Shown here: in pieces, positions 7,237 to 13,087 of the stretch
Numbering within the stretch: the first letter of the stretch is position 1
Layout: every line of letters starts with the position of its first letter
Assembly: GCA_007133145.1 (NCBI GenBank)
Contig: SLNF01000277.1
Span: forward strand, 1-13,087
From: Nitriliruptorales bacterium
Lineage (GTDB): Bacteria > Actinomycetota > Nitriliruptoria > Euzebyales > Egibacteraceae
Reading direction: 5' to 3'
DNA: 13,087 bases
Program-made: the position numbers and the translations under genes
Notes under the pieces: model-generated
What the model was told of the DNA's origin: nothing
Database searches by the model: none
Seen by the model: only the letters and a program-made list of their open reading frames with translations

Positions 7237-7605
7237 TCAGGAGAAGCTGTCGCCGCAGGCGCAGGAGGCCTGCGCGTTCGGGTTGTCGATCGAGAAGCCC
7301 GCACCCTGGAGGCTGTCAACCCAGTCGATGCGCGTGCCGTGCAGGTGCGAGGCCGACATCTTGTCGACACGCACGGTGACCCCGCCCTCGTCGGCGACGA
7401 CGTCGCCGTCGAGCTCACGGTCATCGAAGAAGAGCGCGTAGCGGTAGCCGGAGCAGCCGCCAGGCTGCACCGCGACGCGCAGGGCGAGTGACTCGGCGTT
7501 CTCCTCGCGGGCGACGAGCTCTTTGACCTTCGCCGCGGCAGCCTCGGTGAGCGCGACCGGCTTGGGGGGCGTGGTCTCGATCTGGAGGGGGATGGACATG
7601 CCCAT
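7237..7605 (-). CDS. erpA: A-type iron-sulfur carrier / cluster insertion protein (HesB/IscA family)
   Basis: Cytosolic A-type carrier that takes an Fe-S cluster from the assembly scaffold and passes it to apo-enzymes. It has 122 residues, the usual size. The family's three cysteines are present: Cys51 in 'GGCSGYRYAL' (49-58), and Cys115 and Cys117 in the C-terminal 'CACGDSF' (115-121). Other family features are 'VALTEAAAAKVKEL' (17-30) and 'GAGFSIDNPNA' (101-111). GAGGT lies 7 nt before the first ATG (7605); a second ATG two codons later is less well placed. It is monocistronic and divergent from the lipoprotein gene. KorB nearby, and GltB and GltD further right, are Fe-S proteins and so plausible clients, but that is not shown by the sequence. 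ErpA versus IscA/SufA naming is by general similarity, since no isc/suf genes are adjacent. Confidence 0.93.
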   Translation of the reverse strand: MGMSIPLQIETTPPKPVALTEAAAAKVKELVAREENAESLALRVAVQPGGCSGYRYALFFDDRELDGDVVADEGGVTVRVDKMSASHLHGTRIDWVDSLQGAGFSIDNPNAQASCACGDSFS

Positions 7606-7655
7606 GCGCGGGACCTCGCTTCGACGGTGGTTCCTATGGCGTGCGGGTAAGGGTG

Positions 7656-7684
7656 AGTGTAGCGACGGGGACGCGGTCGGTCAC
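7656..7684 (-). promoter_or_regulatory. Candidate erpA promoter
   Basis: On the minus strand GTGACC (7679-7684) and TACACT (7656-7661) are spaced exactly 17 bp apart, a good match to a housekeeping sigma promoter. The implied transcription start is near 7649, leaving a leader of about 45 nt to the ATG at 7605. An 8 bp palindrome CACCGGTG (7682-7689) overlaps the -35 box and could be an operator, though short palindromes of this kind are frequent in GC-rich DNA. No cluster-responsive (IscR-like) site was recognised. Confidence 0.4.
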
Positions 7685-7751
7685 CGGTGCAGCGGCGACC
7701 CCGCCGTGGGCCGGGCAACATGGAGACGACGCACTGAGGAGGTGCACGGCC

Positions 7752-8585
7752 GTGCGAGGGACCGCCGCGGATGCGCGCCCGCTTCGCGTGCGCGGCCGCG
7801 GGCTGCGGCTGCTGGTCGTCGCCGCCCTCGTCCTCGCCGCGTGCGCACCAGAGGGCGGAGGGCCGGAGGATCGCGTGGCGACGTCCTCGCCCTCCCCAGA
7901 GGACCCGGTCGAGCCCGCGCCGACCACGCCCGGCAACGATGCGCACGACGACGAGGCCGACGCCGAGCCCGATGCGCCGGCGGGCCCCCGCGTCGACAAC
8001 CTGCTCGAGGGCATCGCCGAGCCCGCACGGGTGCGCTACGAGGTCGACGCCCCCGGCCGCATCGAGGCGGCGGTCATCGCCTACGACACTGAGCGGTTCG
8101 CGTTCGAGGCCGGCGACCGGCTCGTGCTCGGCGAGCTCGGCCGCGGGCTGACCGCCTGCGGCGCGCTCGGTGATGCGGAGTGCGTGCGGCTCGACGACGA
8201 CGCCCTCGCGGAGGTCGGCGACGCCGTGGTGCCAGCCGGCCTCTCGCCGATCCTCGCGACGGTCCGGTCGGCGATCGACCCGGAGACCGCAGCGGCCGGT
8301 GCGGCTGAGGGGCGGACCCGCATCGCCGAGCGTCACGCGCGCTGTGCGACCCTCGAGCCAGACACGGTCGAGGGTCTCGAGGCTGCGCAGGCCCGCGTCT
8401 GCATCGACCGGACGAGCGGGGCGATCCTGCGTTGGGAGGTCGAGCAGCCCGGCATCGGCACGACGACACTCGAGGCCACCCGGGTCGGGGTGCCACGCCC
8501 AGGCGACTTCAACCCGCCGTCGGAGCCGATCGACCCGCTCGAGTCCCCCGACCTCGACGATCCCAACGTCGACGGCTCCGGCTGA
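7752..8585 (+). CDS. Putative secreted lipoprotein of unknown function
   Basis: 277-residue predicted lipoprotein. The start is GTG at 7752, preceded by a strong GAGGAGGT with 8 nt spacing; an upstream in-frame GTG at 7641 lacks such a site. The N-terminus has several arginines (residues 2-19), a hydrophobic run 'LLVVAALVLAAC' (20-31) and a lipobox L-A-A-C with Cys31 as lipidation site, so the mature protein should be anchored on the outer face of the membrane. An Asp/Glu/Pro-rich linker follows, to about residue 78. The folded part holds four cysteines ('TACGALGDAECVRL' and two later ones in 'ARCATLEP' and 'RVCIDRTSG'), which may form two disulfides. The C-terminal 'CIDRTSGAILRWEV' pattern resembles LolA/LppX-like beta-sheet lipoproteins, a weak resemblance only. 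The tail is Pro/Asp-rich. I do not recognise the family. It diverges from erpA and converges on msrA. Confidence 0.8.
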   Translation: MRGTAADARPLRVRGRGLRLLVVAALVLAACAPEGGGPEDRVATSSPSPEDPVEPAPTTPGNDAHDDEADAEPDAPAGPRVDNLLEGIAEPARVRYEVDAPGRIEAAVIAYDTERFAFEAGDRLVLGELGRGLTACGALGDAECVRLDDDALAEVGDAVVPAGLSPILATVRSAIDPETAAAGAAEGRTRIAERHARCATLEPDTVEGLEAAQARVCIDRTSGAILRWEVEQPGIGTTTLEATRVGVPRPGDFNPPSEPIDPLESPDLDDPNVDGSG

Positions 8586-8627
8586 GACGGTGTCGACGGG
8601 CGGGCATCAGGGGGCGTCGGCGCTCAG
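8582..8627. terminator. Nested inverted repeat between the lipoprotein gene and msrA
   Basis: CTGAG (8582-8586) pairs with CTCAG (8623-8627), and inside them CGACG (8594-8598) pairs with CGTCG (8615-8619), giving an imperfect long stem. The outer left arm holds the TGA stop of the lipoprotein gene (8583-8585). The outer right arm holds the TCA, that is the TGA stop, of msrA (8624-8626). No T-tract is present. The 38 bp gap between the two stops holds nothing else, so a shared bidirectional terminator is plausible. Confidence 0.35.
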
Positions 8628-9085
8628 ATGCGGCAGGTCGCGAGACCGCGCTTGACGAGGTACTGCTGATGGTAGTCCTCGGCGGGCCAGAAGCGGTCGA
8701 AGTCGGCGACCTCGGTGGCCACCGGGATGCCCTCGGCGGTGCGACGGGCGATCGCCGCCTCCGCGGCGGCACGCTGCTCGGCGTCGTACGCGAGCACGAT
8801 CGAGCGGTACTGGCTGCCGACATCGGGCCCCTGCCGGTTGACCTGGGTCGGGTCGTGGCAGTCGAAGAAGACCTCGAGGAGGTCCTCGTAGCGCACCGCG
8901 TCGGGGTCGTAGGTGACGTCGACGACCTCGGCGTGGCCGGTGCGACCAGAGCAGACCTCCTTGTAGGTCGGCTCGCTCGTGTGCCCGCCCGCATAACCGA
9001 CCTCGACGTCGGTGACCCCGGGGACGTTGCGGAACGTGACCTCGACGCCCCAGAAGCACCCGGCCCCGAACGTGGCCTTTGCCAT
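8624..9085 (-). CDS. msrA: Peptide methionine (S)-S-oxide reductase
   Basis: Repairs oxidised methionine by reducing the S-epimer of methionine sulfoxide, free or in proteins, with thioredoxin as the usual electron donor; cytosolic. It has 153 residues, a short single-domain MsrA. The catalytic motif 'GAGCFWG' (7-13) carries Cys10. Further family signatures are 'GYAGG' (30-34), 'EVCSGRTGHAEVV' (43-55), 'FFDCHDPTQ' (73-81), 'GSQYRS' (90-95) and 'AEDYHQQYL' close to the end. Cys151, three residues from the C-terminus, is placed to act as resolving cysteine. The start is ATG at 9085 with GGAGG about 11 nt upstream. It is a single gene; no msrB is in the window. The long upstream gap (9086-9551) must hold its promoter, but I cannot identify a convincing one. 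Confidence 0.96.
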   Translation of the reverse strand: MAKATFGAGCFWGVEVTFRNVPGVTDVEVGYAGGHTSEPTYKEVCSGRTGHAEVVDVTYDPDAVRYEDLLEVFFDCHDPTQVNRQGPDVGSQYRSIVLAYDAEQRAAAEAAIARRTAEGIPVATEVADFDRFWPAEDYHQQYLVKRGLATCRI

Positions 9086-9379
9086 GGTGTGCTCGTCCTC
9101 CCTCGCGCGCCCCAGCGCGCGGTCGCGATGGACCCCTCCCCGGTCGCCAGCGTAGCCCGGGAGGGCGGGTGCAGCGGCGAGCGTGGCAAGGGAGCGCGGG
9201 TGCCGGCTACCGGGCCGGCAGTGCTACCGGGGGCGTCGGCGCCAGGTGTCTGGAAGGCGTGGGGCCCGTCGGTGGAGGGCATGGACTACCCGACGACCCC
9301 CCACCGCCCGGACCCGAGCAGCCCACCCTCGACCTGTCGACCCCCCATCGAGGTCGCGCCCCACGCTCACGAATCTTCG

Positions 9380-9402
9380 GACTGACATGGTCCAGGTCAG
9401 TC
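9380..9402. repeat. Perfect hairpin or operator-like inverted repeat
   Basis: GACTGAC (9380-9386) and GTCAGTC (9396-9402) are perfect inverted copies around a 9-nt spacer. This sequence is less GC-rich than its surroundings, which makes the symmetry less likely to be base-composition noise. GGTCC (9389-9393) and GGACC (9403-9407) offer a competing pairing, so the RNA could adopt two alternative folds. It could be an operator for a dimeric regulator, a terminator, or part of a small RNA; the sequence does not decide. Confidence 0.4.
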
Positions 9403-9432
9403 GGACCTGCGGATGCCTCGAGAGGACACGAC

Positions 9433-9555
9433 GTGCCGCGCGCCCACCAGCAGCGCCGCGTCGGCGACGACGTCACCTGGGGCAAGGAGGCTCGTCGCCG
9501 CGGAGCGGCGGGGGCGACCCTCCGCGGCCCCCTGGTGCCAGACACACGCGCCTAG
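9433..9555 (+). CDS. Possible 40-residue small ORF
   Basis: A GTG at 9433 preceded by GAGAGGA (9420-9426, 6 nt spacing) opens a 40-codon frame ending in TAG at 9553-9555. The product is basic (Arg-rich middle 'KEARRRGAAGATLRG'), with no signal peptide, membrane segment or recognised motif. Third positions are mostly G/C and second positions are lower in GC, weakly consistent with coding. Its TAG overlaps the CTA stop of the opposing SDR gene inside the palindrome CCTAGG. The frame also stays open upstream, which is common by chance here. Conservation would be needed before calling it a gene. Confidence 0.2.
   Translation: MPRAHQQRRVGDDVTWGKEARRRGAAGATLRGPLVPDTRA
9497..9528 (-). terminator. 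Strong GC hairpin downstream of the SDR gene
   Basis: GCCGCGGAG (9497-9505) and CTCCGCGGC (9520-9528) form a perfect 9 bp stem with a 14-nt G-rich loop, about 23 nt beyond the stop codon of the minus-strand SDR gene. There is no U-tract. It is the longest perfect stem seen in the window and a reasonable end for the gltB-gltD-SDR transcript, though it could also belong to a transcript of the opposite strand. Confidence 0.4.
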
Positions 9556-10202
9556 GGTCGCAGGCTCGCCACGGCCTCGGGGATCGGCGTCGACCCACTC
9601 ACGGCTTCGACGCAGACCCCCACGGTCTCGGGATCGGCGAGCACGGCGTGCAGCAGGCTCGCGACGTCCTCCCGTGGAATGCGCCCCCGCGGCACCGAGC
9701 GGGCGACCTCGACGTGGCCGGTCCCCGGCTCGTCGGTGAGGCCGCCGGGCCGCACGATCGTCCAGGCGAGGTCGCTGGCCATGAGGTCGGCGTCGGCGCG
9801 CTGCTTGGCACGCAGGTAGACGCTGAAGACCTCATCGTCCTGCGGCGGGTCGTCGACGCCCATCGCGCTCACCATGACGTAGCGCTGCACCCCGACCCGC
9901 TCGGCGGCGGCGCGCAGCGCCACCGCCGCGCCGTAGTCGACGGTCTCCTTGCGGGGCGCCCCGCTGCCGGGGCCGGCGCCGGCGGCGAAGACCACGGCGT
10001 CGGCACCGGTGATCGCCTCGGCGACCTGCGCCACGCTGGCCTCCTCGAGGTCGAGGACGACCGGGGTCACGCCATCGTCGTGCAGGTCGTCGACGTGACC
10101 TGCGTCACGGACGATCCCTCGCACGACGTGCCCGTCGAGGGCGAGCTTGCGGTTGAGGTGGCGGGCGATCTTGCCGTGACCGCCAGCGATCGCGATGTCC
10201 AT
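9552..10202 (-). CDS. NAD(P)-binding atypical short-chain dehydrogenase (NmrA/SDR_a5-like)
   Basis: 216-residue single Rossmann-fold protein. 'MDIAIAGGHGKIARHL' (1-16) contains the glycine-rich dinucleotide loop at 7-13. 'ADAVVFAAGAGPGSG' (67-81) is the strand-4 region, 'YVMVSAMGVDDPP' (108-120) places Ser112, and 'YLRAK' (129-133) fits a YxxxK pair. 'WTIVRPGGLTDEPGTG' (147-162) and 'RGRIPREDVASLL' (172-184) are typical of the small NAD(P)H-binding family that includes flavin-reductase-like and NmrA-like proteins. The substrate is unknown; members may be reductases or redox sensors. The start is ATG at 10202 with GGAGG 7 nt upstream. It lies 55 bp after gltD on the same strand, so it may be transcribed from the glt operon, though the gap also allows a separate promoter. 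Confidence 0.9.
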   Translation of the reverse strand: MDIAIAGGHGKIARHLNRKLALDGHVVRGIVRDAGHVDDLHDDGVTPVVLDLEEASVAQVAEAITGADAVVFAAGAGPGSGAPRKETVDYGAAVALRAAAERVGVQRYVMVSAMGVDDPPQDDEVFSVYLRAKQRADADLMASDLAWTIVRPGGLTDEPGTGHVEVARSVPRGRIPREDVASLLHAVLADPETVGVCVEAVSGSTPIPEAVASLRP

Positions 10203-10257
10203 ACCTGCCCCTCCGGTCTCGGTGACTCCTGCTCAACCGTTTCCGCAGGGGCGGTGC

Positions 10258-11703
10258 TCAACTCCTCGTGCGGACCGCCGCGGGCGCACCACGCGCGGCG
10301 AGGTGCCGCTCGACCTCGGCGGCACACAGCCGGCCCTCGTTGATCGCCCAGACGACGAGCGACTGGCCCATCCGCGCGTCCCCACAGGCGAAGACGCCGG
10401 GTTCGCTCGTCTCGTAGGTCTCGGCCGCGACGTTGCCGCGGTCGTCCTCATCGAGGTCGAGCTCGTCGAGGAAGGCGTCGCGCTCGGGGCGGCTGAAGCC
10501 GATCGCGACGAGCACGAGCTGAGCGGGCAGGGTCTCGTCGGTGCCCGGCAGGATCGCGAAGCGCGGCGGCCCCTCGGTCTGGAAGGCCCGGACCCCGGCA
10601 ACGTGACCCTCCTCCTCGACGAGCTCGGAGGTCACCGCGGCCCAGCGCCGCTCCCCACCCTCCTCGAGGGCGTAGGTCTTCTGGTAGCGCTTCGGCATCT
10701 CCGGCCAGCCGGCGATGTCGCGCGGCCGCGACCCCGCGGGCTGGGGGTAGCGGTCGAGTTGGACGACCGACCGTGCACCCTCGCGCAGGGCGTTGGCGAT
10801 GCAGTCCGCGGCCGTGTCGCCACCCCCGATGACGACGACGTCCTTGCCGGCGGCGGTGATGCGCCCACCGTGGCGCTGGGGCTCGCCGGCAGCCACCGCG
10901 CGATTGCGGTCGTAGAGGTAGTCCATCGCGAGGTGGACCCCGCCGATCTTCGCGCCGGGCACGTCGAGCTCGCGGTGCAGCCGCGCGCCAACGGCGACGA
11001 CGAGCGCGTCGTGGCGCTCGCGCAGCTCCGCGGCGGTGACGTCGACGCCGACGTCGACGCCGCAGCGGATCTCGACGCCCTCGGCCTCGAGGAGCGCCAC
11101 GCGCCGATCGATGATGCGCTTCTCGAGCTTGAAGTCGGGGATGCCGAAGCGCAGGAGCCCGCCGGGCCCCTCGTCACGCTCGTAGACGACGGTGTGGTGG
11201 CCGGCCTTGTTGAGCTGGTCGGCCACGGCGAGGCCCGCCGGCCCGGAGCCGACGATGCCGACGCTGCTGCCGGTCCGCCGCGCCGGTGGCTCGGGGGTGA
11301 CCCATCCCTCGGCGAAGGCCTTCTCGATGATCGACAGCTCGACGCTCTTGATCATCACCGGGTCGTCGTTGATCTCGAGCGTGCATGCCGGCTCGCACGG
11401 TGCTGGGCAGGTGAAGCCGGTGAACTCCGGGAAGTTGTTCGTGAGGTGGAGCCGGTCGATGGCCTCGCGCCAGCGCCCCTGGTGCACGAGGTCGTTCCAC
11501 TCGGGGATGAGGTTGCCGAGCGGACACCCGGTGTGGCAGAAGGGGACGCCGCACTGCATGCAGCGCTGCGCCTGGCTCTGCACCTCGACGAGGGGCAGGA
11601 GCCGGATCGTGTGCTCCTGGTCGCCTATGCGCTCGGCCGGATCACGCTTGGGATCGCCGGGCAGCGCCCGGGGGATCTCCAGGAAGCCCTTCGGGTCAGC
11701 CAC
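10258..11703 (-). CDS. gltD: Glutamate synthase (NADPH), small subunit
   Basis: Beta subunit of NADPH-GOGAT: oxidises NADPH through FAD and passes electrons via [4Fe-4S] clusters to GltB for glutamate synthesis from glutamine and 2-oxoglutarate. It has 481 residues, the usual length. The N-terminal Fe-S domain has 'CMQCGVPFCHTGCPLGN' (48-64) and 'CPAPCEPAC' (99-107). The FAD site 'GIVGSGPAGLAVAD' is at 149-162, the NADPH site 'VIGGGDTAADC' at 291-301, and the second FAD motif 'GDARMGQSLVVWAI' at 441-454. All are intact. The start is GTG at 11703, overlapping the gltB stop by 8 bp (GTGGCTGA) with a G-rich site about 7 nt upstream, so translation is probably coupled to gltB. The frame stays open upstream inside gltB, but that part is gltB's shadow. 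Confidence 0.97.
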   Translation of the reverse strand: MADPKGFLEIPRALPGDPKRDPAERIGDQEHTIRLLPLVEVQSQAQRCMQCGVPFCHTGCPLGNLIPEWNDLVHQGRWREAIDRLHLTNNFPEFTGFTCPAPCEPACTLEINDDPVMIKSVELSIIEKAFAEGWVTPEPPARRTGSSVGIVGSGPAGLAVADQLNKAGHHTVVYERDEGPGGLLRFGIPDFKLEKRIIDRRVALLEAEGVEIRCGVDVGVDVTAAELRERHDALVVAVGARLHRELDVPGAKIGGVHLAMDYLYDRNRAVAAGEPQRHGGRITAAGKDVVVIGGGDTAADCIANALREGARSVVQLDRYPQPAGSRPRDIAGWPEMPKRYQKTYALEEGGERRWAAVTSELVEEEGHVAGVRAFQTEGPPRFAILPGTDETLPAQLVLVAIGFSRPERDAFLDELDLDEDDRGNVAAETYETSEPGVFACGDARMGQSLVVWAINEGRLCAAEVERHLAARGAPAAVRTRS

Positions 11704-13087
11704 GGTGCACCCCCACGACGTCGGTTGGCTGCGTCGGCGCGGCGGGCTCGGATCCCACCCCGGACGCGCCGGATTTGGCACGCAGGGCCGCCAGCGCACG
11801 CTTGTAGTCGCGCGGCATGACCTTGACGAAGGCCGGGCGCTGCGCGTCGAAGTCCTCGAGCACCCGGCGTGCGACCGGGGAGTCGGTGCGCCGGGCGTGC
11901 TCCTCGAGCAGGTCGTGGAGCGCCCGCCAGTCCTCGTCGTCGAAGACGTCGAGGTCGACGAGCCCGGTGTTGACGCGGGGCGGGAACACGCCATCGGGGT
12001 CATGGACGTAGGCGATGCCGCCACTCATCCCCGCGGCGAAGTTCCACCCGGTGGGGCCGAGGATGACGACGCGACCCCCGGTCATGTACTCGCAGCCGTG
12101 GTCACCCACACCCTCGACGACCGCCCAGGCGCCGGAGTTGCGCACGGCGAAGCGCTCGCCGACCTGCCCGCGGAAGAAGGCCCGGCCGCCGGTGGCGCCG
12201 TAGAGCACGGTGTTGCCCGCGATGACGTTGTCCTCGGCTGCGAACCCGGCGTCGGGGCGCGGCCGCACGGCGAGCACGCCACCGGACAGGCCTTTGCCGG
12301 CATAGTCGTTGGCCTCACCGTGCAAGGTGAGGTCAACGCCCGGGGCGAGCCAGGCGCCGACACTCTGCCCCGCCGAGCCGGTGAGGTCGATGCGGATCGT
12401 GCCCTCGGCGAGCCCCTCGAGGCCGTGGGCCCGGGTCAGCCGCGAGGAGAGCATCCCCCCGACGGTGCGGTTGACGTTGCGGACCTCGGCGGTGATCGCG
12501 ACCGGCTCGCCACGCTCAATGGCCGGGGCGGCCTCGGCGAGCAGTGTGTGGTCGAGGGCGTCGTCGAGCACCGGCGGCGGGCTCGTGACCTGTCGGCGCG
12601 GGCGCTCGACGGGCACGTCAGGCTGGGCGAGCAGGGCCGAGAGGTCGATGCGCCGACCCTTCCAGTGGGTGATGGACTCGTCGGCAGCGAGAAGGTCGGT
12701 ACGACCGATGAGCTCGTCGAACGTCGCCACCCCGAGGCGCGCCATGATCTCGCGCACCTCCTCGGCGACGAGGAAGACGTAGTTGAGGACGTGCTCGGGG
12801 GTGCCCTCGAAGCGCTTGCGCAGCTCAGGGTCCTGCGTGGCGATGCCGACCGGGCAGGTGTTGAGGTGGCAGACCCGCATCATGATGCAGCCGGTGGCGA
12901 TGAGCGGGGCGGTCGAGAAGCCGACCTCGTCGGCGCCGAGCAGGGCGGCGACGACGACGTCGCGGCCGGTGCGCATCCCGCCGTCGGCCTGCACGGCGAT
13001 GCGCCCGCGCAGGTCGTGCAGCACGAGGGTCTGCTGGGTCTCGGCGATCCCGAGCTCCCACGGCAGTCCCGCCGAGGAGATCGACGA
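11696..13087 (-). CDS. gltB: Glutamate synthase (NADPH), large subunit, C-terminal part
   Basis: The frame is open to the right edge, giving the last 463 residues of a protein of about 1500; the glutaminase and central domains lie outside the window. The first visible residues read 'SSISSAGLPWELGIAETQQT' and continue into 'IAVQADGGMRTGRDVVVAAL', the end of the FMN-binding synthase barrel. The [3Fe-4S] cluster motif follows as 'CIMMRVCHLNTC', with Cys67, Cys73 and Cys78 of the visible part (C-x5-C-x4-C). From about residue 200 comes the GltB C-terminal beta-helix with glycine repeats ('GSAGQSVGAWLAPG', 'GLSGGVLAV', 'MTGGRVVILG', 'GMSGGIAYV'). It makes two glutamates from glutamine and 2-oxoglutarate using electrons from GltD. 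The tail overlaps the gltD start by 8 bp. The operon promoter lies outside the window. Confidence 0.97.
   Translation of the reverse strand, partial: SSISSAGLPWELGIAETQQTLVLHDLRGRIAVQADGGMRTGRDVVVAALLGADEVGFSTAPLIATGCIMMRVCHLNTCPVGIATQDPELRKRFEGTPEHVLNYVFLVAEEVREIMARLGVATFDELIGRTDLLAADESITHWKGRRIDLSALLAQPDVPVERPRRQVTSPPPVLDDALDHTLLAEAAPAIERGEPVAITAEVRNVNRTVGGMLSSRLTRAHGLEGLAEGTIRIDLTGSAGQSVGAWLAPGVDLTLHGEANDYAGKGLSGGVLAVRPRPDAGFAAEDNVIAGNTVLYGATGGRAFFRGQVGERFAVRNSGAWAVVEGVGDHGCEYMTGGRVVILGPTGWNFAAGMSGGIAYVHDPDGVFPPRVNTGLVDLDVFDDEDWRALHDLLEEHARRTDSPVARRVLEDFDAQRPAFVKVMPRDYKRALAALRAKSGASGVGSEPAAPTQPTDVVGVHRG

Larger units (their letters stand above)
9086..9551. other. 466 bp gene-poor region rich in inverted repeats
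   Basis: No convincing protein of normal size is encoded on either strand; the open frames are low-complexity Arg/Pro/Gly translations. It holds several symmetries. TGCCGGC/GCCGGCA lies at 9201-9220 with a 6-nt loop. A 9 bp direct repeat GCTACCGGG occurs at 9206-9214 and 9223-9231. GACTGAC/GTCAGTC lies at 9380-9402 with a 9-nt loop. A 9 bp stem GCCGCGGAG/CTCCGCGGC lies at 9497-9528. A wider pair GCGACCC/GGGTCGC (9514-9520 and 9555-9561) spans the end of the SDR gene. The msrA promoter should lie in its left part. No tRNA T-loop or known riboswitch core was recognised. Confidence 0.6.

Noticed and set aside
5084..7441. A 785-codon plus-strand frame opposite korA
   Set aside because: Antisense shadow of korA: charged low-complexity product and no motifs.
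7641..7751. An earlier GTG start for the lipoprotein gene
   Set aside because: It would put 37 Arg/Thr-rich residues before the signal peptide and has no ribosome site, whereas GTG 7752 has GAGGAGGT at 8 nt and yields a normal lipoprotein signal.
9281..9385. A 34-codon plus-strand frame ending inside the 9380-9402 hairpin
   Set aside because: The GGAGGG before its ATG is only 1 nt away, the product is Pro/Ser-rich with relatively many A/T third positions, and no motif is visible.
9207..9545. A 112-codon minus-strand frame in the gap upstream of msrA
   Set aside because: Arg/Pro/Ser/Gly-rich product without coding-like codon use or a ribosome site; it looks like random GC-rich sequence.
9086..9551. 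tRNA or known riboswitch in the intergenic region
   Set aside because: No T-loop consensus, acceptor pairing or familiar riboswitch core could be found on either strand by eye.
10203..10257. GCCCCT/AGGGGC pair (10207-10212 and 10247-10252) as a terminator between gltD and the SDR gene
   Set aside because: Only 6 bp with a 34-nt loop and no T-tract; one arm is part of the SDR gene's ribosome site, so chance complementarity is the simpler explanation.
10195..11820. A 541-codon plus-strand frame opposite gltD
   Set aside because: Antisense shadow of gltD, which has all Fe-S, FAD and NADPH motifs.

Overview
The window is very GC-rich, with dense codon use biased to G/C in third positions, so long open frames appear on every strand and most of them are shadows. 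The gene content suggests a high-GC actinobacterium, possibly a deep lineage such as Nitriliruptoria or Acidimicrobiia. It includes a gamma-alpha fused KorA with KorB, a small stand-alone Lrp-type ligand-binding protein, trpD placed away from other trp genes, and ErpA and GltBD. The lineage is an inference; there is no rRNA or other decisive marker.

Layout. At the left edge lies the end of a small Lrp/AsnC-type sensory protein (+), converging on a long minus-strand run. In transcription order (right to left) that run is korA, korB (19 bp gap), a degenerate receiver-domain protein (85 bp gap), trpD (4 bp GTGA overlap) and a CPA2-type cation:proton antiporter with a universal-stress C-terminus (75 bp gap with a hairpin). 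Right of korA lies the Fe-S carrier gene erpA (minus). It diverges from an unrecognised lipoprotein gene (plus), which converges on msrA (minus). A gene-poor stretch of about 466 bp with several strong inverted repeats follows. The right third is a minus-strand run: gltB (only the C-terminal part is in the window), gltD (8 bp overlap) and a small NAD(P)-binding SDR-like protein.

How the genes fit together. The recognisable enzymes are central metabolism and redox: 2-oxoglutarate:ferredoxin oxidoreductase (TPP and a [4Fe-4S] cluster), an A-type Fe-S carrier, methionine sulfoxide reductase, and NADPH-dependent glutamate synthase (2-oxoglutarate + glutamine). KorAB and GltBD use the same substrate, 2-oxoglutarate, and both need Fe-S clusters, as served by ErpA. 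This is a thematic link only; they are separate transcription units.

I found no CRISPR array, transposon, phage gene, tRNA or rRNA. No clearly new multi-gene system is visible. The points most worth a second look are: (i) a receiver-like protein that has lost its acidic pair and is translationally coupled to trpD; (ii) both convergent gene pairs ending in inverted repeats whose arms contain the two stop codons; and (iii) the hairpin-rich 9086-9551 intergenic stretch, with one possible 40-residue ORF.
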